DNA of 64,000 nt. Origin: an uncultured Alistipes sp. (GTDB lineage Bacteria > Bacteroidota > Bacteroidia > Bacteroidales > Rikenellaceae). The stretch covers positions 54,267 to 118,266 of the forward strand of contig CAJUMU010000005.1 in NCBI GenBank assembly GCA_910587675.1, read 5' to 3'. The stretch's first letter is position 1, and each line of letters starts with the position of its first letter. The notes under the pieces are model-generated. The model had not been told where the DNA came from and made no database searches. It saw only the letters and a list, made by a program, of their open reading frames with translations. Position numbers and translations under genes: made by a program. Of this stretch, positions 32,867-41,605 are shown in pieces.

Positions 32867-34117
32867 TTATTCCATGTGCCGTCTCGCCCAAGGCATTATC
32901 GCGGCGGGCGGCATTTTTCGCGTCAGCAAATGACGCATGCGCTCCATGTAGGGCGCGGTGTGGGCGAAGAAGATCTTGTGGCCGCCGCATAAGGCGTCGA
33001 GGTTGCGTTCGCCCGATTTCGAGGCGGCGAAGCGGTGTTGCGGGCATCCGCCGCGGCACAGAGCGAGGTATTTGCAGCGCAGGCATTCGCGCGGCAGCGT
33101 GTTTCGCTTGGCGAGTCCGAAGCGGAAATGTTCTTCGGAGCCGTACATGTCGCGCAGCGAGCGTTCGCGGATATTTCCCAAGCGGTATTGCGGATATACG
33201 AAGTGGTCGCACGAGTAGACGTCGCCGTTGTGTTCCGCGGCGAGCGTGCCGCCGCACGTCTCGCACATGGTGCAGAGTCCTGCGGGGACGTTCATGTAGG
33301 CGGCGAGGGTGGCGTCGAAGAGTTGCACGAAACGTTCGCCCACGTCGGACACGACCCAGCGGTCGAACACGTCGCACAGGAACTCGCCGTAATCGCGCGC
33401 TCCTATCGACCACGGCGCCGTTGCGGCTCCCTCGGCGTCGGGCGGCGCGATGCGCGGGCGGCCTCCGTCGGAGGGGCGGACGACATGTTCCGCCACGGGC
33501 AGGAATTGCATGTAACGGCTTATGCCGCGCAGAAAATCGTATACCTCGCCTCCGCGTCCCGCCGAGCGGGCGTTTACGGTGGTGAGGGTGTTGTACTCCA
33601 CGCCGTGGCGTTGCAGGAGTTCGATCGCGGCCATCACGCGGTCGAACGTTCCGCGGCCTTGTCGGTCGGCACGGAAAGCGTCGTGTATGTCGCGCGGGCC
33701 GTCGATCGAGATCCCGACTAAAAAGCCGTTGTCGCGAAGCAGGCGGCACCACTCGTCGTCGAGCAGCAGACCGTTGGTTTGCAGCGAATTGGTTATTGGT
33801 CGGCCGTCGGCGTACTTGCGCTGGAATTCCAGCGCGCGGAGGAACCGCTCGCGTCCCGCCAAGAGGGGTTCGCCTCCGTGCCATGCGAAGGCGAGGGTGT
33901 CGGCGTCGCTGCCGGCGATGTATTGCCGCGTGCACTCCTCCAGAAGTTCAAGGCTCATGCTCGATTGGCGTCCGCCGTGCATGTCGGCTTTGTCGAGGTA
34001 GTAGCAGTAGGCGCAGTCGAGGTTGCAGGCCGAGCCTACGGGTTTGAGCATGAGGCCGAAAGCGCGGGTGGCGCGTCGCGCCGCCTCGCCGAAAGTTATG
34101 TACTCCTCGTGTGACAT
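32867..34117 (-). CDS. Anaerobic sulfatase maturase (radical SAM, SPASM)
   Basis: 416 residues. Oxidises the key serine or cysteine of sulfatases to formylglycine using SAM and three 4Fe-4S clusters. Radical SAM motif C31-x3-C35-x2-C38 (CNLDCAYC), ISIDGPRDIHD in the barrel, and the SPASM cysteines (CTMCETC, SCDHF, CLRCKYLALCRGGCP). Its substrate here is probably the serine-type sulfatase at 14813. The frame opens upstream to 34393 through the R1 repeat; the start MSHEEYITFGEAAR at 34117 fits the family. The final residues (RKMPPAAIMPWARRHME) are basic and unusual. Confidence 0.93.
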   Translation of the reverse strand: MSHEEYITFGEAARRATRAFGLMLKPVGSACNLDCAYCYYLDKADMHGGRQSSMSLELLEECTRQYIAGSDADTLAFAWHGGEPLLAGRERFLRALEFQRKYADGRPITNSLQTNGLLLDDEWCRLLRDNGFLVGISIDGPRDIHDAFRADRQGRGTFDRVMAAIELLQRHGVEYNTLTTVNARSAGRGGEVYDFLRGISRYMQFLPVAEHVVRPSDGGRPRIAPPDAEGAATAPWSIGARDYGEFLCDVFDRWVVSDVGERFVQLFDATLAAYMNVPAGLCTMCETCGGTLAAEHNGDVYSCDHFVYPQYRLGNIRERSLRDMYGSEEHFRFGLAKRNTLPRECLRCKYLALCRGGCPQHRFAASKSGERNLDALCGGHKIFFAHTAPYMERMRHLLTRKMPPAAIMPWARRHME

Positions 34118-34191
34118 GTCGGTTCGGGCATTTATGTTCGCAAATATAATATTTCCCGAGCGAACGGGAAACGGATAATATACATTATTAT

Positions 34192-34292
34192 TCGATATCG
34201 CGCAGCGATATCGGCAGTTCGCCGCCGCCCCACGCGGCGGACTGCTGCTCGCCCGAGGCTCGCGCAATCCGACCGCCGACGGCGAACCGCGC
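34192..34292 (-). repeat. R1 element, copy 5 (ATATCG-type hairpin)
   Basis: Reverse orientation: CGATATCGC-GCA-GCGATATCG hairpin, CAGTTCGCCGCCGCCCC, GCGGCGGACTGCTGCTCG, then CCGCCGACGGCGAACCGC. It is in the 441-bp divergent gap between the maturase and tetR. The rest of the gap holds a small AGCC-GAAC/GTTC-GGCT hairpin near 34384-34400 and the tetR promoter. Confidence 0.85.
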
Positions 34293-34503
34293 TCGGCGAA
34301 GAGGAATTTATACGACCGGTCGAAAAATAATTCCGTCGCTCGGAACGTTCGCTTTTCAACAGTCGTTTTCTCGCCTCGGCATAGCCCGAACAAGTTCGGC
34401 TCTGCTCTCGGCTTGTCGAAAACGTTGGACGATACGATGGCAAGCGGAAAAAGTCACGAATGTGCCCGATTATTGTAAAAAACGCAAAAACCTGAAAACT
34501 TTT

Positions 34504-34534
34504 TTTGTTTTTTGGTTTTCGGTGTTTATATTTG
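34504..34534 (+). promoter_or_regulatory. Consensus promoter TTTG-N19-TATATTTG of the efflux operon
   Basis: -33 TTTG at 34504-34507 and -7 TATATTTG at 34527-34534, spacer exactly 19 bp, followed by the tetR ATG at 34559. Confidence 0.85.
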
Positions 34535-34558
34535 CGGCGTTAAAAAGTCGAAAAACGT

Positions 34559-35215
34559 ATGACGCAACGTGAAAAAATAGTCGAGCATGTATCGCAGATG
34601 TTATCGTCGTTCGGTATAAAGTCGGTGCGTATGGACGATGTGGCCAATTCGTTGGGCATGTCTAAACGCACGCTCTACGAGATGTTCGGCGACAAGGAGG
34701 AGCTTTTGTACGAGAGCATGATGTATCGCGTCGACAAGTTCCACCGCGAAACGGCCGAGAAGACGGCGGGATGCGGAAATATGTTGGAGGTGCTGCTTAC
34801 GAGCGTGCGCGAACTCAACGGCAAAGCCGTGTGGCACGATACGGAGCGGAGGCTGATGGCCAACCTCAAGAAGTTCTATCCTCACGTGTTCGACAAGGTG
34901 CAGCGCGACCATACCGAGCGCGGTATCAACGGATTGCGTTTCGCGCTGGACAAGTGCCGTGCCGACGGTTATCTCGATCCCAATGCCGATATCGAACTCT
35001 TCACGCGTCTGTTTTTCATGACTATGGGGACCATAATGTGCGGCGACGACATAGTGCTGCCCGAGGGCGTCACCCGCGAATCGGCGTGCGGACTGCTCAT
35101 CATCAATTTCCTGCGCGGCATGAGCTCGGTGAAGGGCATGCAAGTGATAGACGAGATTCTGGCCCGCGAAAAGCGTCCTGCCGAAGGGGGGGGGTATACG
35201 GAAGAAAAAGAATGA
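34559..35215 (+). CDS. TetR/AcrR-family regulator of the RND efflux operon
   Basis: 218 residues. N-terminal TetR helix-turn-helix (about 5-50: IVEHVSQMLSSFGIKSVRMDDVANSLGMSKRTLYEMF) and a larger all-helical ligand-binding part. It is the first gene of the efflux run and sits 25 bp before tolC, so it probably controls its own operon in response to an unknown ligand. No clear operator dyad could be fixed by eye near the promoter. Confidence 0.92.
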   Translation: MTQREKIVEHVSQMLSSFGIKSVRMDDVANSLGMSKRTLYEMFGDKEELLYESMMYRVDKFHRETAEKTAGCGNMLEVLLTSVRELNGKAVWHDTERRLMANLKKFYPHVFDKVQRDHTERGINGLRFALDKCRADGYLDPNADIELFTRLFFMTMGTIMCGDDIVLPEGVTRESACGLLIINFLRGMSSVKGMQVIDEILAREKRPAEGGGYTEEKE

Positions 35216-35240
35216 ATGCAATATTAAATTGAGTGATTTT

Positions 35241-36584
35241 ATGAAACTTAAAAATCTCTTTTTTGCGTTGGCGACGGCCGTGTGCGTCGCAACGGCGCCC
35301 GCGATGGCGCAAGAGAGTGCCGAAACCGACAATGCGGGGCCTTTGACGCTCACGCTCGAGCAGGCTCTGGAGATCGCCCTGAGCGAAAACCCGACGGTGA
35401 AGATCGCCGATCAGACCATCGAAGCCAAGAAGTACGCCAAGCGGGGCACTTACGCTTCGCTGTGGCCCGAGATAAGCGCGTCGGCCACCTACCAGCGTTA
35501 TATAAAGAAGCAGACGATGCACATTATGGACCAGTCGATGAAAGTGGGAACCTCCAACAACTATTCGGGCGGTTTCTCGGCTTCGATTCCCGTGGTTAAC
35601 GCCCAGTTGTGGAAGTCGCTGAAGATCTCGGCGATGGATGTCGAACTGGCCGTGGAGCAGGCTCGCGGTTCGCGCATCGACATGGTGGAGCAGGTGTCGA
35701 AGGCCTTCTATCAGGTCCTGCTGGCCAAGGATTCCTACAACGTCTACAAGCGCGTGTACGACAATGCCGTCGAGAATCATAAGATCGTGGAGAAGAAGTA
35801 CGACGTGGGCACCGTTTCGGAGTACGACTTCATCCGCTCGAAGGTCACGGTGTCGAATGCCGAGCCCGACGTGCTGAATGCCGAGAACTCGATCGTCGTG
35901 GCGTTGTGGCAGCTGAAGGCGTTGCTCGGATTGGATCTGGCGACCGATATCGATTGCGCGGGCACGCTGGCCGACTACGAGGCGATGATGAGCGCGCAGT
36001 TCGACGCCGAGTTCGATCTGGAGAACAACAGCACCATGAAGCAGTTGGATATTCAGGAGCGTCAGCTGGAGAAGACCATCGAGTTGCGCCGCGCGGCCAA
36101 TCTGCCCACGCTCAGCCTCTCGGCGGCCTACAACTTCACCGCGATGGAGGAGACTTTCAAGTTCGGACAGTATACGTGGAATCCCTATTCGTATGCCGCC
36201 CTGAGCCTCAATATCCCCATCTTCGCGGGCGGAAAGCGTCGCGCCGACGTGAAGCAGGCCAAGATCAACCTGAATACCTTGCAGTTGCAGCGCGAGAATA
36301 CCGAGCGCCAGCTGCGTACCGCCATCATGCAGTACATCAGCAGCATGCAGACCAATCTGAAGCAGTACAACGCCTCGGCCGAGAACATCTCGCAGGCCAA
36401 GCGCGGTTATGAGATCGCCGTGAAGCGTTACGACGTGGGCGGCGGCACGCTGGTCGATGTCGACAACTCGCAGCTGGCCTATACGCAGGCGGAGCTGACC
36501 CGCAGCACGGCGATCTACAACTATCTGGTAAATCATGTCTCGCTGGAGAAGATTTACGGCATTCACACCTATACGGAAAACTAA
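35241..36584 (+). CDS. TolC-family outer-membrane efflux channel
   Basis: 447 residues from MKLKNLFFALATAVCVATAPAMAQ, a clear signal peptide; an upstream TTG at 35229 is less likely. Two repeated OEP domains with long coiled coils (for example RQLEKTIELRRAANLPTLSLSAAY and KRGYEIAVKRYDVGGGTLVDVDNSQLAYTQAEL) typical of the trimeric tunnel. Partner of the following adaptor and RND pump; 18 bp separate it from the adaptor gene. Confidence 0.94.
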   Translation: MKLKNLFFALATAVCVATAPAMAQESAETDNAGPLTLTLEQALEIALSENPTVKIADQTIEAKKYAKRGTYASLWPEISASATYQRYIKKQTMHIMDQSMKVGTSNNYSGGFSASIPVVNAQLWKSLKISAMDVELAVEQARGSRIDMVEQVSKAFYQVLLAKDSYNVYKRVYDNAVENHKIVEKKYDVGTVSEYDFIRSKVTVSNAEPDVLNAENSIVVALWQLKALLGLDLATDIDCAGTLADYEAMMSAQFDAEFDLENNSTMKQLDIQERQLEKTIELRRAANLPTLSLSAAYNFTAMEETFKFGQYTWNPYSYAALSLNIPIFAGGKRRADVKQAKINLNTLQLQRENTERQLRTAIMQYISSMQTNLKQYNASAENISQAKRGYEIAVKRYDVGGGTLVDVDNSQLAYTQAELTRSTAIYNYLVNHVSLEKIYGIHTYTEN

Positions 36585-36602
36585 AAACAACAGAGAGATA
36601 AT

Positions 36603-37640
36603 ATGAAAATGAACGTTATCATCGAAACGCTGCTCATCGGCGGCGTGTGCATGGCAAGCGTCGCTTGCGGATCGAAGCAGAAGAGTGATGCGGCCGAGGA
36701 GCAGAAGGTCGCGGCGAAGCCCAAGGTGACGACCGAGGTCGTGCACGCCCGCGACGTCGATCAGGAGAGCATCTTCACGGGCAACGTGGAGGGTTATGCC
36801 GTGAACAACATCACGCCGCAGTCGTCGCGCCGTATCTCGCGCCTGCTGGTGGACGTGGGCGACCACGTGTCGGCGGGTCAGCAGGTGGCCGAAATGGACA
36901 ATTCGAGCCTCGCGCAGGCCAAGGCCCAGTACGAGAACAACAAGGCCGCGTTCGAGCGCGCCGACGAGCTCTACCGCTTCGGCGGCGAGTCGAAAGCCAA
37001 CTGGGAGGCCGCGCAGACCACCTACGAGGTGTCGAAAGCCAATTACGAGAACATGGTGGAGAACACCACGCTGCGTTCGCCCATCTCGGGAGTGGTGACG
37101 GCCCGCAATTACGACAACGGCGATATGGCGGGCGCATCGCCCATCTTCGTCATACAGCAGATCCGTCCCGTGAAGATCATGGTGAACGTGTCGGAGACGC
37201 TCTACCCCTACGTTAAGAAAGGTATGGCGGTGAGTGTCACGTTCGACGCCATGAGCGACCGCTCGTTCGAGGGCAAGGTGTCGCGCATAACCCCTTCGGT
37301 GGACGCCGCGACGCGCACGTTCCCCGTCGAGATCGTGGTGTCGAACAACGACGAGGCCATAAAGCCCGGTATGTACGCGCGCGTTACGATGCACTATGGC
37401 GCACGCAACAACGTGGTGGTTTCCGACCGTTCGGTAATCAAGCAGATCGGTTCGGGCGACCGTTACGTATATGTCTACAAGACGGACGGAACGGTGGAAT
37501 TCCGCAGAGTGGAACTCGGCCGCCGCATGGGCGACACCTACGAGATCGTGAGCGGTCTTTCGGACGGCGAGGAGATCGTGGTTACGGGCCACAGCGCATT
37601 GAACAGCGGAATGAGTGTTGAACGAGTAAACAAGCAATAA
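36603..37640 (+). CDS. RND efflux periplasmic adaptor (membrane fusion) lipoprotein
   Basis: 345 residues with a lipoprotein signal (GGVCMASVACGSK). Lipoyl-like half (RISRLLVDVGDHVSAGQQVAEMD), helical hairpin (LAQAKAQYENNKAAFERADELYRFGGESKANWEAAQTTY), second lipoyl half (NTTLRSPISGVVTARNYDNGD), beta-barrel and membrane-proximal domains. It joins the TolC channel to the pump encoded 3 bp downstream. Confidence 0.94.
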   Translation: MKMNVIIETLLIGGVCMASVACGSKQKSDAAEEQKVAAKPKVTTEVVHARDVDQESIFTGNVEGYAVNNITPQSSRRISRLLVDVGDHVSAGQQVAEMDNSSLAQAKAQYENNKAAFERADELYRFGGESKANWEAAQTTYEVSKANYENMVENTTLRSPISGVVTARNYDNGDMAGASPIFVIQQIRPVKIMVNVSETLYPYVKKGMAVSVTFDAMSDRSFEGKVSRITPSVDAATRTFPVEIVVSNNDEAIKPGMYARVTMHYGARNNVVVSDRSVIKQIGSGDRYVYVYKTDGTVEFRRVELGRRMGDTYEIVSGLSDGEEIVVTGHSALNSGMSVERVNKQ

Positions 37641-37643
37641 CCG

Positions 37644-40600
37644 ATGAATATTTATAAAACAGCGGTCCATAACCCCATTACCACCATCCTGCTCTTCGCG
37701 GCGATAGGTATCATGGGTCTGTTCTCGCTATCGCGCCTCGGCATCGACCTCTATCCCGATATCGAGTCGAACTCGATCATGGTCATGACCACATATGCGG
37801 GTGCGAGCGCCGAGGATATCGAGAACAACATAACCCGACCTTTGGAGAACACGCTCAACGGCGTGGAGGATCTGAAGCACATCACCTCGAAATCGAAGGA
37901 GAACGTTTCGATCATAACCCTCGAATTCGAATACGGCATCGACATCGACGTGGCGACCAACGACGTGCGCGACAAGCTCGATATGGTCACCACGCTCCCC
38001 GATAACGCCAACTCGCCGATTATCTTCAAGTTCTCGGCCGACATGATCCCCATCCTCATCCTCGGCGTCACGGCCGACGAGAGTATGAACGGACTCTACA
38101 AGATCCTCGACGATCAGGTGGCGACCCCCTTGGCCCGCGTCAACGGCGTGGGTACCGTGTCGGTGGTCGGCGTGCCCGAGCGCGAGATTCAGGTCTACTG
38201 CGATCCCAACAAACTGGAGGCTTACGGCCTGAGCATCGAGACCATATCGTCGGCCATTGCCGCCGCCAACCGAAGCACCCCCGCAGGTTCGTTCGACGTG
38301 GGTTCCAACGCCTATTCGCTGCGTGTGGATCAGGAGTTCGAGGATCCGCAGGAGCTGCTCGACATCGTGGTGGGCCGCAACGGCGCCGCGCCGATATATC
38401 TGCGCGACGTGGCCAAGGTGCAGGACACCGTGCAGGAGCGTATTCAGGAGACCTACAACAACGGCGAAAAGGGCGGTATGATTATCGTCCAGAAGAAGTC
38501 GGGCGCCAACGCCGTGGCCATTTCGAAGGCCGCGCAGAAGCAGGTTGCCGCCGTGGCTCCCTCGCTGCCGTCCGACGTGGGCATCTATACCATCGTCGAC
38601 ACCTCGGAGAACATCGTGGCTACCGTGCAGTCGCTGCGCGACACGATCATAACCACTTTCGTGCTGGTGATGCTGGTGGTGTTCATATTCCTCGGACGCT
38701 GGCGCGCCACCATCGTGGTGGTGCTGACGATCCCCATCTCGCTGCTATCGGCCATCATCTATCTGCTGGCCACGGGCGAGACGCTCAACATCATTACCAT
38801 GTCGTCGCTCTCGATCGCCATCGGTATGGTGGTCGACAACGCCATTGTGGTGTTGGAGAACATCACCTCGCACATCGACCGCGGCGCGAAACCCAAGCAG
38901 GCGGCCATCTTCGCCACCAAGGAGGTGGGTATCTCGGTCATGGGCGGTACGCTTACCACCATCGCCGTGTTCCTCCCCCTCACCATGATTCAGGGTATGG
39001 CGGGTATCCTCTTCAACTCGATGGGTTGGATGGTTACCATCACGCTTACCATATCGACCATCGCCGCCATAACCTTCACCCCCGTGCTGGCGTCGATGAT
39101 GATGAAACTCAACCCCACCAAGGCGTGGTTCCAGCGCAGTATCGATGCCGTGATGGAGCGTTTCAACAACTTCTATGCGGGCGTGCTCGGGTGGTGCGTG
39201 CGTCATCGCAAGACCGTGATTCTGGTCGCCGTGGCGGCATTCGTCGGAGTGCTGATGGGCCCGGGCTCGACCTTGAAGTCGGAGTTCTTCCCCGTGCAGG
39301 ACAACGCGCGTATCGGCGTCGACATACAGTTGCCCGTGGGTACGGGCCAGAATATCACGCGCGACTTGGCGTTGGAGCTGTCGCGTCGTTTCCGCGAGGC
39401 GTATCCCGAGATCAAGACGGTGAACCTCCGCGAGGGTCAGGCCGATACCGACAACGCCTTCGCTTCGATGCAGGACAACGGAACCCACATCATCTCGATG
39501 AATATCTCGCTCACGAAGAAGACCGAGCGCGACCGCAGCCTTTCGGAGATCGGCGACGGCATGCGTAAGATCTTGGACGAGTATCCCGAGATCCGCAAAT
39601 ACAACGTCAACGAGTCGGGCCAGCGAGGCGGTATGGGTCAGAGCGCCGTGCAGGTGGAGATCTACGGTTACGACTTCGACACGACCGACAAGCTGGCCGA
39701 GCAGGTGGCCGAGGCCATGCGCGGCATGAAGGCTTGTAGCGAGGTGACCATCTCGCGCGACCAGTACACTCCCGAATACCATGTCGATTTCGACCGCGAG
39801 AAGTTGGCTCTGAACGGTTTGGACGTCACCACGGCGGCAGGTTATCTGCGCAACCGCATCAACGGTTCGGTGAACTCCTACTACCGCGAGGACGGTGAGG
39901 AGTACGACATCCGCGTGCGTTACGACCGCAAGTTCCGCGAGTCGCTGGCCGATATCGAGAACATAACCATCTACAACCCTCAGGGCATGGGCGTCAAGGT
40001 GCGCGATCTGGGCGTCGTGCGCGAGGCTTACACCCCGCCCACCATCGAGCGTAAGGACCGCGAGCGTTACGTTACCGTGTCGGGTATCGTGGGCCACGGC
40101 TATGCGATGAGCGAACTCGTCGACGAGGTGAATCAGGCTATGCCGTCGATCTCGTTCCCCGCGGGTTACATGTGGAGCTTGGGCGGAACGTACGAGGACC
40201 AGCAGGATACCTTCACCGACCTTATCACCCTCATGGCGTTGATGATTATCCTCGTGTTCGTGATTATGGCCTCGCAGTTCGAGTCGCTGACCTATCCCTT
40301 CGTCATCATGTTCTCGATTCCGTTCGCGCTCGTGGGCGTTATCATTGGTCTGGCGGTTACGGGCACCCCGATGAGCGTGATGGCTCTGCTCGGCGTATTG
40401 ATGCTTATCGGTATCGTGGTGAACAACGGTATCGTGCTGGTGGACTACACGATCCTCTGCCGCGAGCGAGGCATGAGCATCTTCGATGCCGTGGTGACGG
40501 GCGGTCGGAGCCGTCTGCGTCCCATCCTCATGACCACCATGACCACGGTGTTGGGTATGATCCCGATGGCGTTGGGCACGGGTGTCGGCGCCGAGATGTG

Positions 40601-40751
40601 GAACCCGCTGGGTATGTCGGTGGCTTGGGGTCTTTCGATATCGACGCTCATTACGTTGATTCTGATCCCCACCATCTACACCTCGTTCGCGGTGCACGGC
40701 GAGAATCGCCGCAACAAGAAGTTGCGCAAGTTGCAACAGCGTAATAACTAA
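37644..40751 (+). CDS. RND multidrug efflux permease, HAE1 type
   Basis: 1035 residues, the normal AcrB size, with 12 transmembrane helices and two large periplasmic loops. The proton-relay region reads MVVDNAIVVLENI in TM4, VDNA with the conserved aspartate. Other family motifs are the N-terminal SRLGIDLYPDIE, GASAEDIENNITRPLEN and the C-terminal GIVVNNGIVLVDYT. Substrates could be drugs, bile salts or other amphiphiles. The PG0541-type gene follows after 113 bp. Confidence 0.95.
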   Translation: MNIYKTAVHNPITTILLFAAIGIMGLFSLSRLGIDLYPDIESNSIMVMTTYAGASAEDIENNITRPLENTLNGVEDLKHITSKSKENVSIITLEFEYGIDIDVATNDVRDKLDMVTTLPDNANSPIIFKFSADMIPILILGVTADESMNGLYKILDDQVATPLARVNGVGTVSVVGVPEREIQVYCDPNKLEAYGLSIETISSAIAAANRSTPAGSFDVGSNAYSLRVDQEFEDPQELLDIVVGRNGAAPIYLRDVAKVQDTVQERIQETYNNGEKGGMIIVQKKSGANAVAISKAAQKQVAAVAPSLPSDVGIYTIVDTSENIVATVQSLRDTIITTFVLVMLVVFIFLGRWRATIVVVLTIPISLLSAIIYLLATGETLNIITMSSLSIAIGMVVDNAIVVLENITSHIDRGAKPKQAAIFATKEVGISVMGGTLTTIAVFLPLTMIQGMAGILFNSMGWMVTITLTISTIAAITFTPVLASMMMKLNPTKAWFQRSIDAVMERFNNFYAGVLGWCVRHRKTVILVAVAAFVGVLMGPGSTLKSEFFPVQDNARIGVDIQLPVGTGQNITRDLALELSRRFREAYPEIKTVNLREGQADTDNAFASMQDNGTHIISMNISLTKKTERDRSLSEIGDGMRKILDEYPEIRKYNVNESGQRGGMGQSAVQVEIYGYDFDTTDKLAEQVAEAMRGMKACSEVTISRDQYTPEYHVDFDREKLALNGLDVTTAAGYLRNRINGSVNSYYREDGEEYDIRVRYDRKFRESLADIENITIYNPQGMGVKVRDLGVVREAYTPPTIERKDRERYVTVSGIVGHGYAMSELVDEVNQAMPSISFPAGYMWSLGGTYEDQQDTFTDLITLMALMIILVFVIMASQFESLTYPFVIMFSIPFALVGVIIGLAVTGTPMSVMALLGVLMLIGIVVNNGIVLVDYTILCRERGMSIFDAVVTGGRSRLRPILMTTMTTVLGMIPMALGTGVGAEMWNPLGMSVAWGLSISTLITLILIPTIYTSFAVHGENRRNKKLRKLQQRNN

Positions 40752-40864
40752 ATCGGCAGCGTCCGATCGGCAAGACGTCGACGCTCCTCTCCAGCGCGGG
40801 CGGGGAGCGTACGGCGGCGGGCCCGACGGATGGCGGCAAGGGCCGAAAAGATAAATTCGATTTT

Positions 40865-41158
40865 ATGAAAGCTGTATTTATGGCATGCAACCAGTCGATG
40901 TACGACTCGGTGCTCGAAATAATGGATGAAATGAACCTCCGCGGCTTCACGGGCTGGGAGGAGCTCATGGGACGCGGCAGCAAGGACGGCGAGCCTCACT
41001 TGGGCAACCACGCTTGGCCCGGCATGAACTCGGCGTTGATGGCCGTGATGGAGGACGAGCAGGCTTCGGACTTCTTGGCCCGTCTGCACAAGCTCGACGA
41101 GGAGAACGAGGCGCAGGGCTTGCGCGCGTTCGCTTGGAATGTCTCGGATATGATTTGA
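40865..41158 (+). CDS. PG0541-type transporter-associated protein (PII-like fold)
   Basis: 97 residues. Matches the small protein that follows the RND pump in Porphyromonas gingivalis (PG0541) and relatives, recognised by MKAVFMACNQSMYDSVLEIMDE, LRGFTGWEELMGRGS and PHLGNHAWPGMNSALMAV. The family is placed in the PII-like superfamily, which senses small molecules; no ligand or mechanism is established as far as I know. I infer a regulator of the RND pump. The 113-bp gap before it has no evident promoter. Confidence 0.85.
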   Translation: MKAVFMACNQSMYDSVLEIMDEMNLRGFTGWEELMGRGSKDGEPHLGNHAWPGMNSALMAVMEDEQASDFLARLHKLDEENEAQGLRAFAWNVSDMI

Positions 41159-41199
41159 TTTATGCTTGTCCGCAAGGAGTAGTTTCGGTTGTCGGATAT

Positions 41200-41297
41200 T
41201 TCGATATCGCCATGCGATATCGGCAGTTCGCCGCCGCCCCACGCGGCGGACTGCTGCTCGCCCGAGGCTCGCGCAATCCTGCCGCCGCCGGCGAACC
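41200..41297 (-). repeat. R1 element, copy 6 (ATATCG-type hairpin)
   Basis: Reverse orientation: CGATATCGC-CAT-GCGATATCG hairpin, CAGTTCGCCGCCGCCCC, GCGGCGGACTGCTGCTCG and GCCGCCGCCGGCGAACC. It lies 40 bp after the PG0541-type gene, within the 447-bp gap 41159-41605. The hairpin loop differs from copy 5 (CAT vs GCA) while the stem is the same. Confidence 0.85.
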
Positions 41298-41362
41298 TCC
41301 GACGTCGATATTCCGCCGAGAGCGGTACGGATTTTTAGCGGATAATCATTCTGTATTTTCCC

Positions 41363-41396
41363 GAAGCGGGACCCGATTTTGTTCGGGTTCCGCTTT
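41363..41396 (+). terminator. Hairpin terminator after the efflux operon
   Basis: GAAGCGGGACCCGA - TTTTG - TTCGGGTTCCGCTTT stem-loop with one internal mismatch, downstream of the R1 repeat. The rest of the gap up to the promoter at 41540 shows only short open frames that I do not consider genes. Confidence 0.7.
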
Positions 41397-41539
41397 GTTC
41401 GTATGGAAAATTTTACTCGCCTTCGGCGGCGAAACGAGATGACGCGACGCATGATTATGCGCATATTGCAAGATTTGATGCAGGCGAGTGTCAGATTTGT
41501 TGCAATGTTGCGAAGAGATCCTTATCGGGAACCTTCGGG

Positions 41540-41571
41540 CTTGGCTTTGCGGATAATGGATAGTATATTTG
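41540..41571 (+). promoter_or_regulatory. Promoter of the Gfo/Idh gene at 41606
   Basis: CTTG (41540-41543), 20-bp spacer, TATATTTG (41564-41571), 34 bp before the start codon. Confidence 0.6.
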
Positions 41572-41605
41572 AGTTGTGAATAACAACTGCTAACTTATAC
41601 CTATC

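Noticed and set aside
41379..41579. 66-codon open frame before the Gfo/Idh gene
   Set aside because: It starts inside a terminator hairpin and covers the downstream promoter; no membrane segment or homology.
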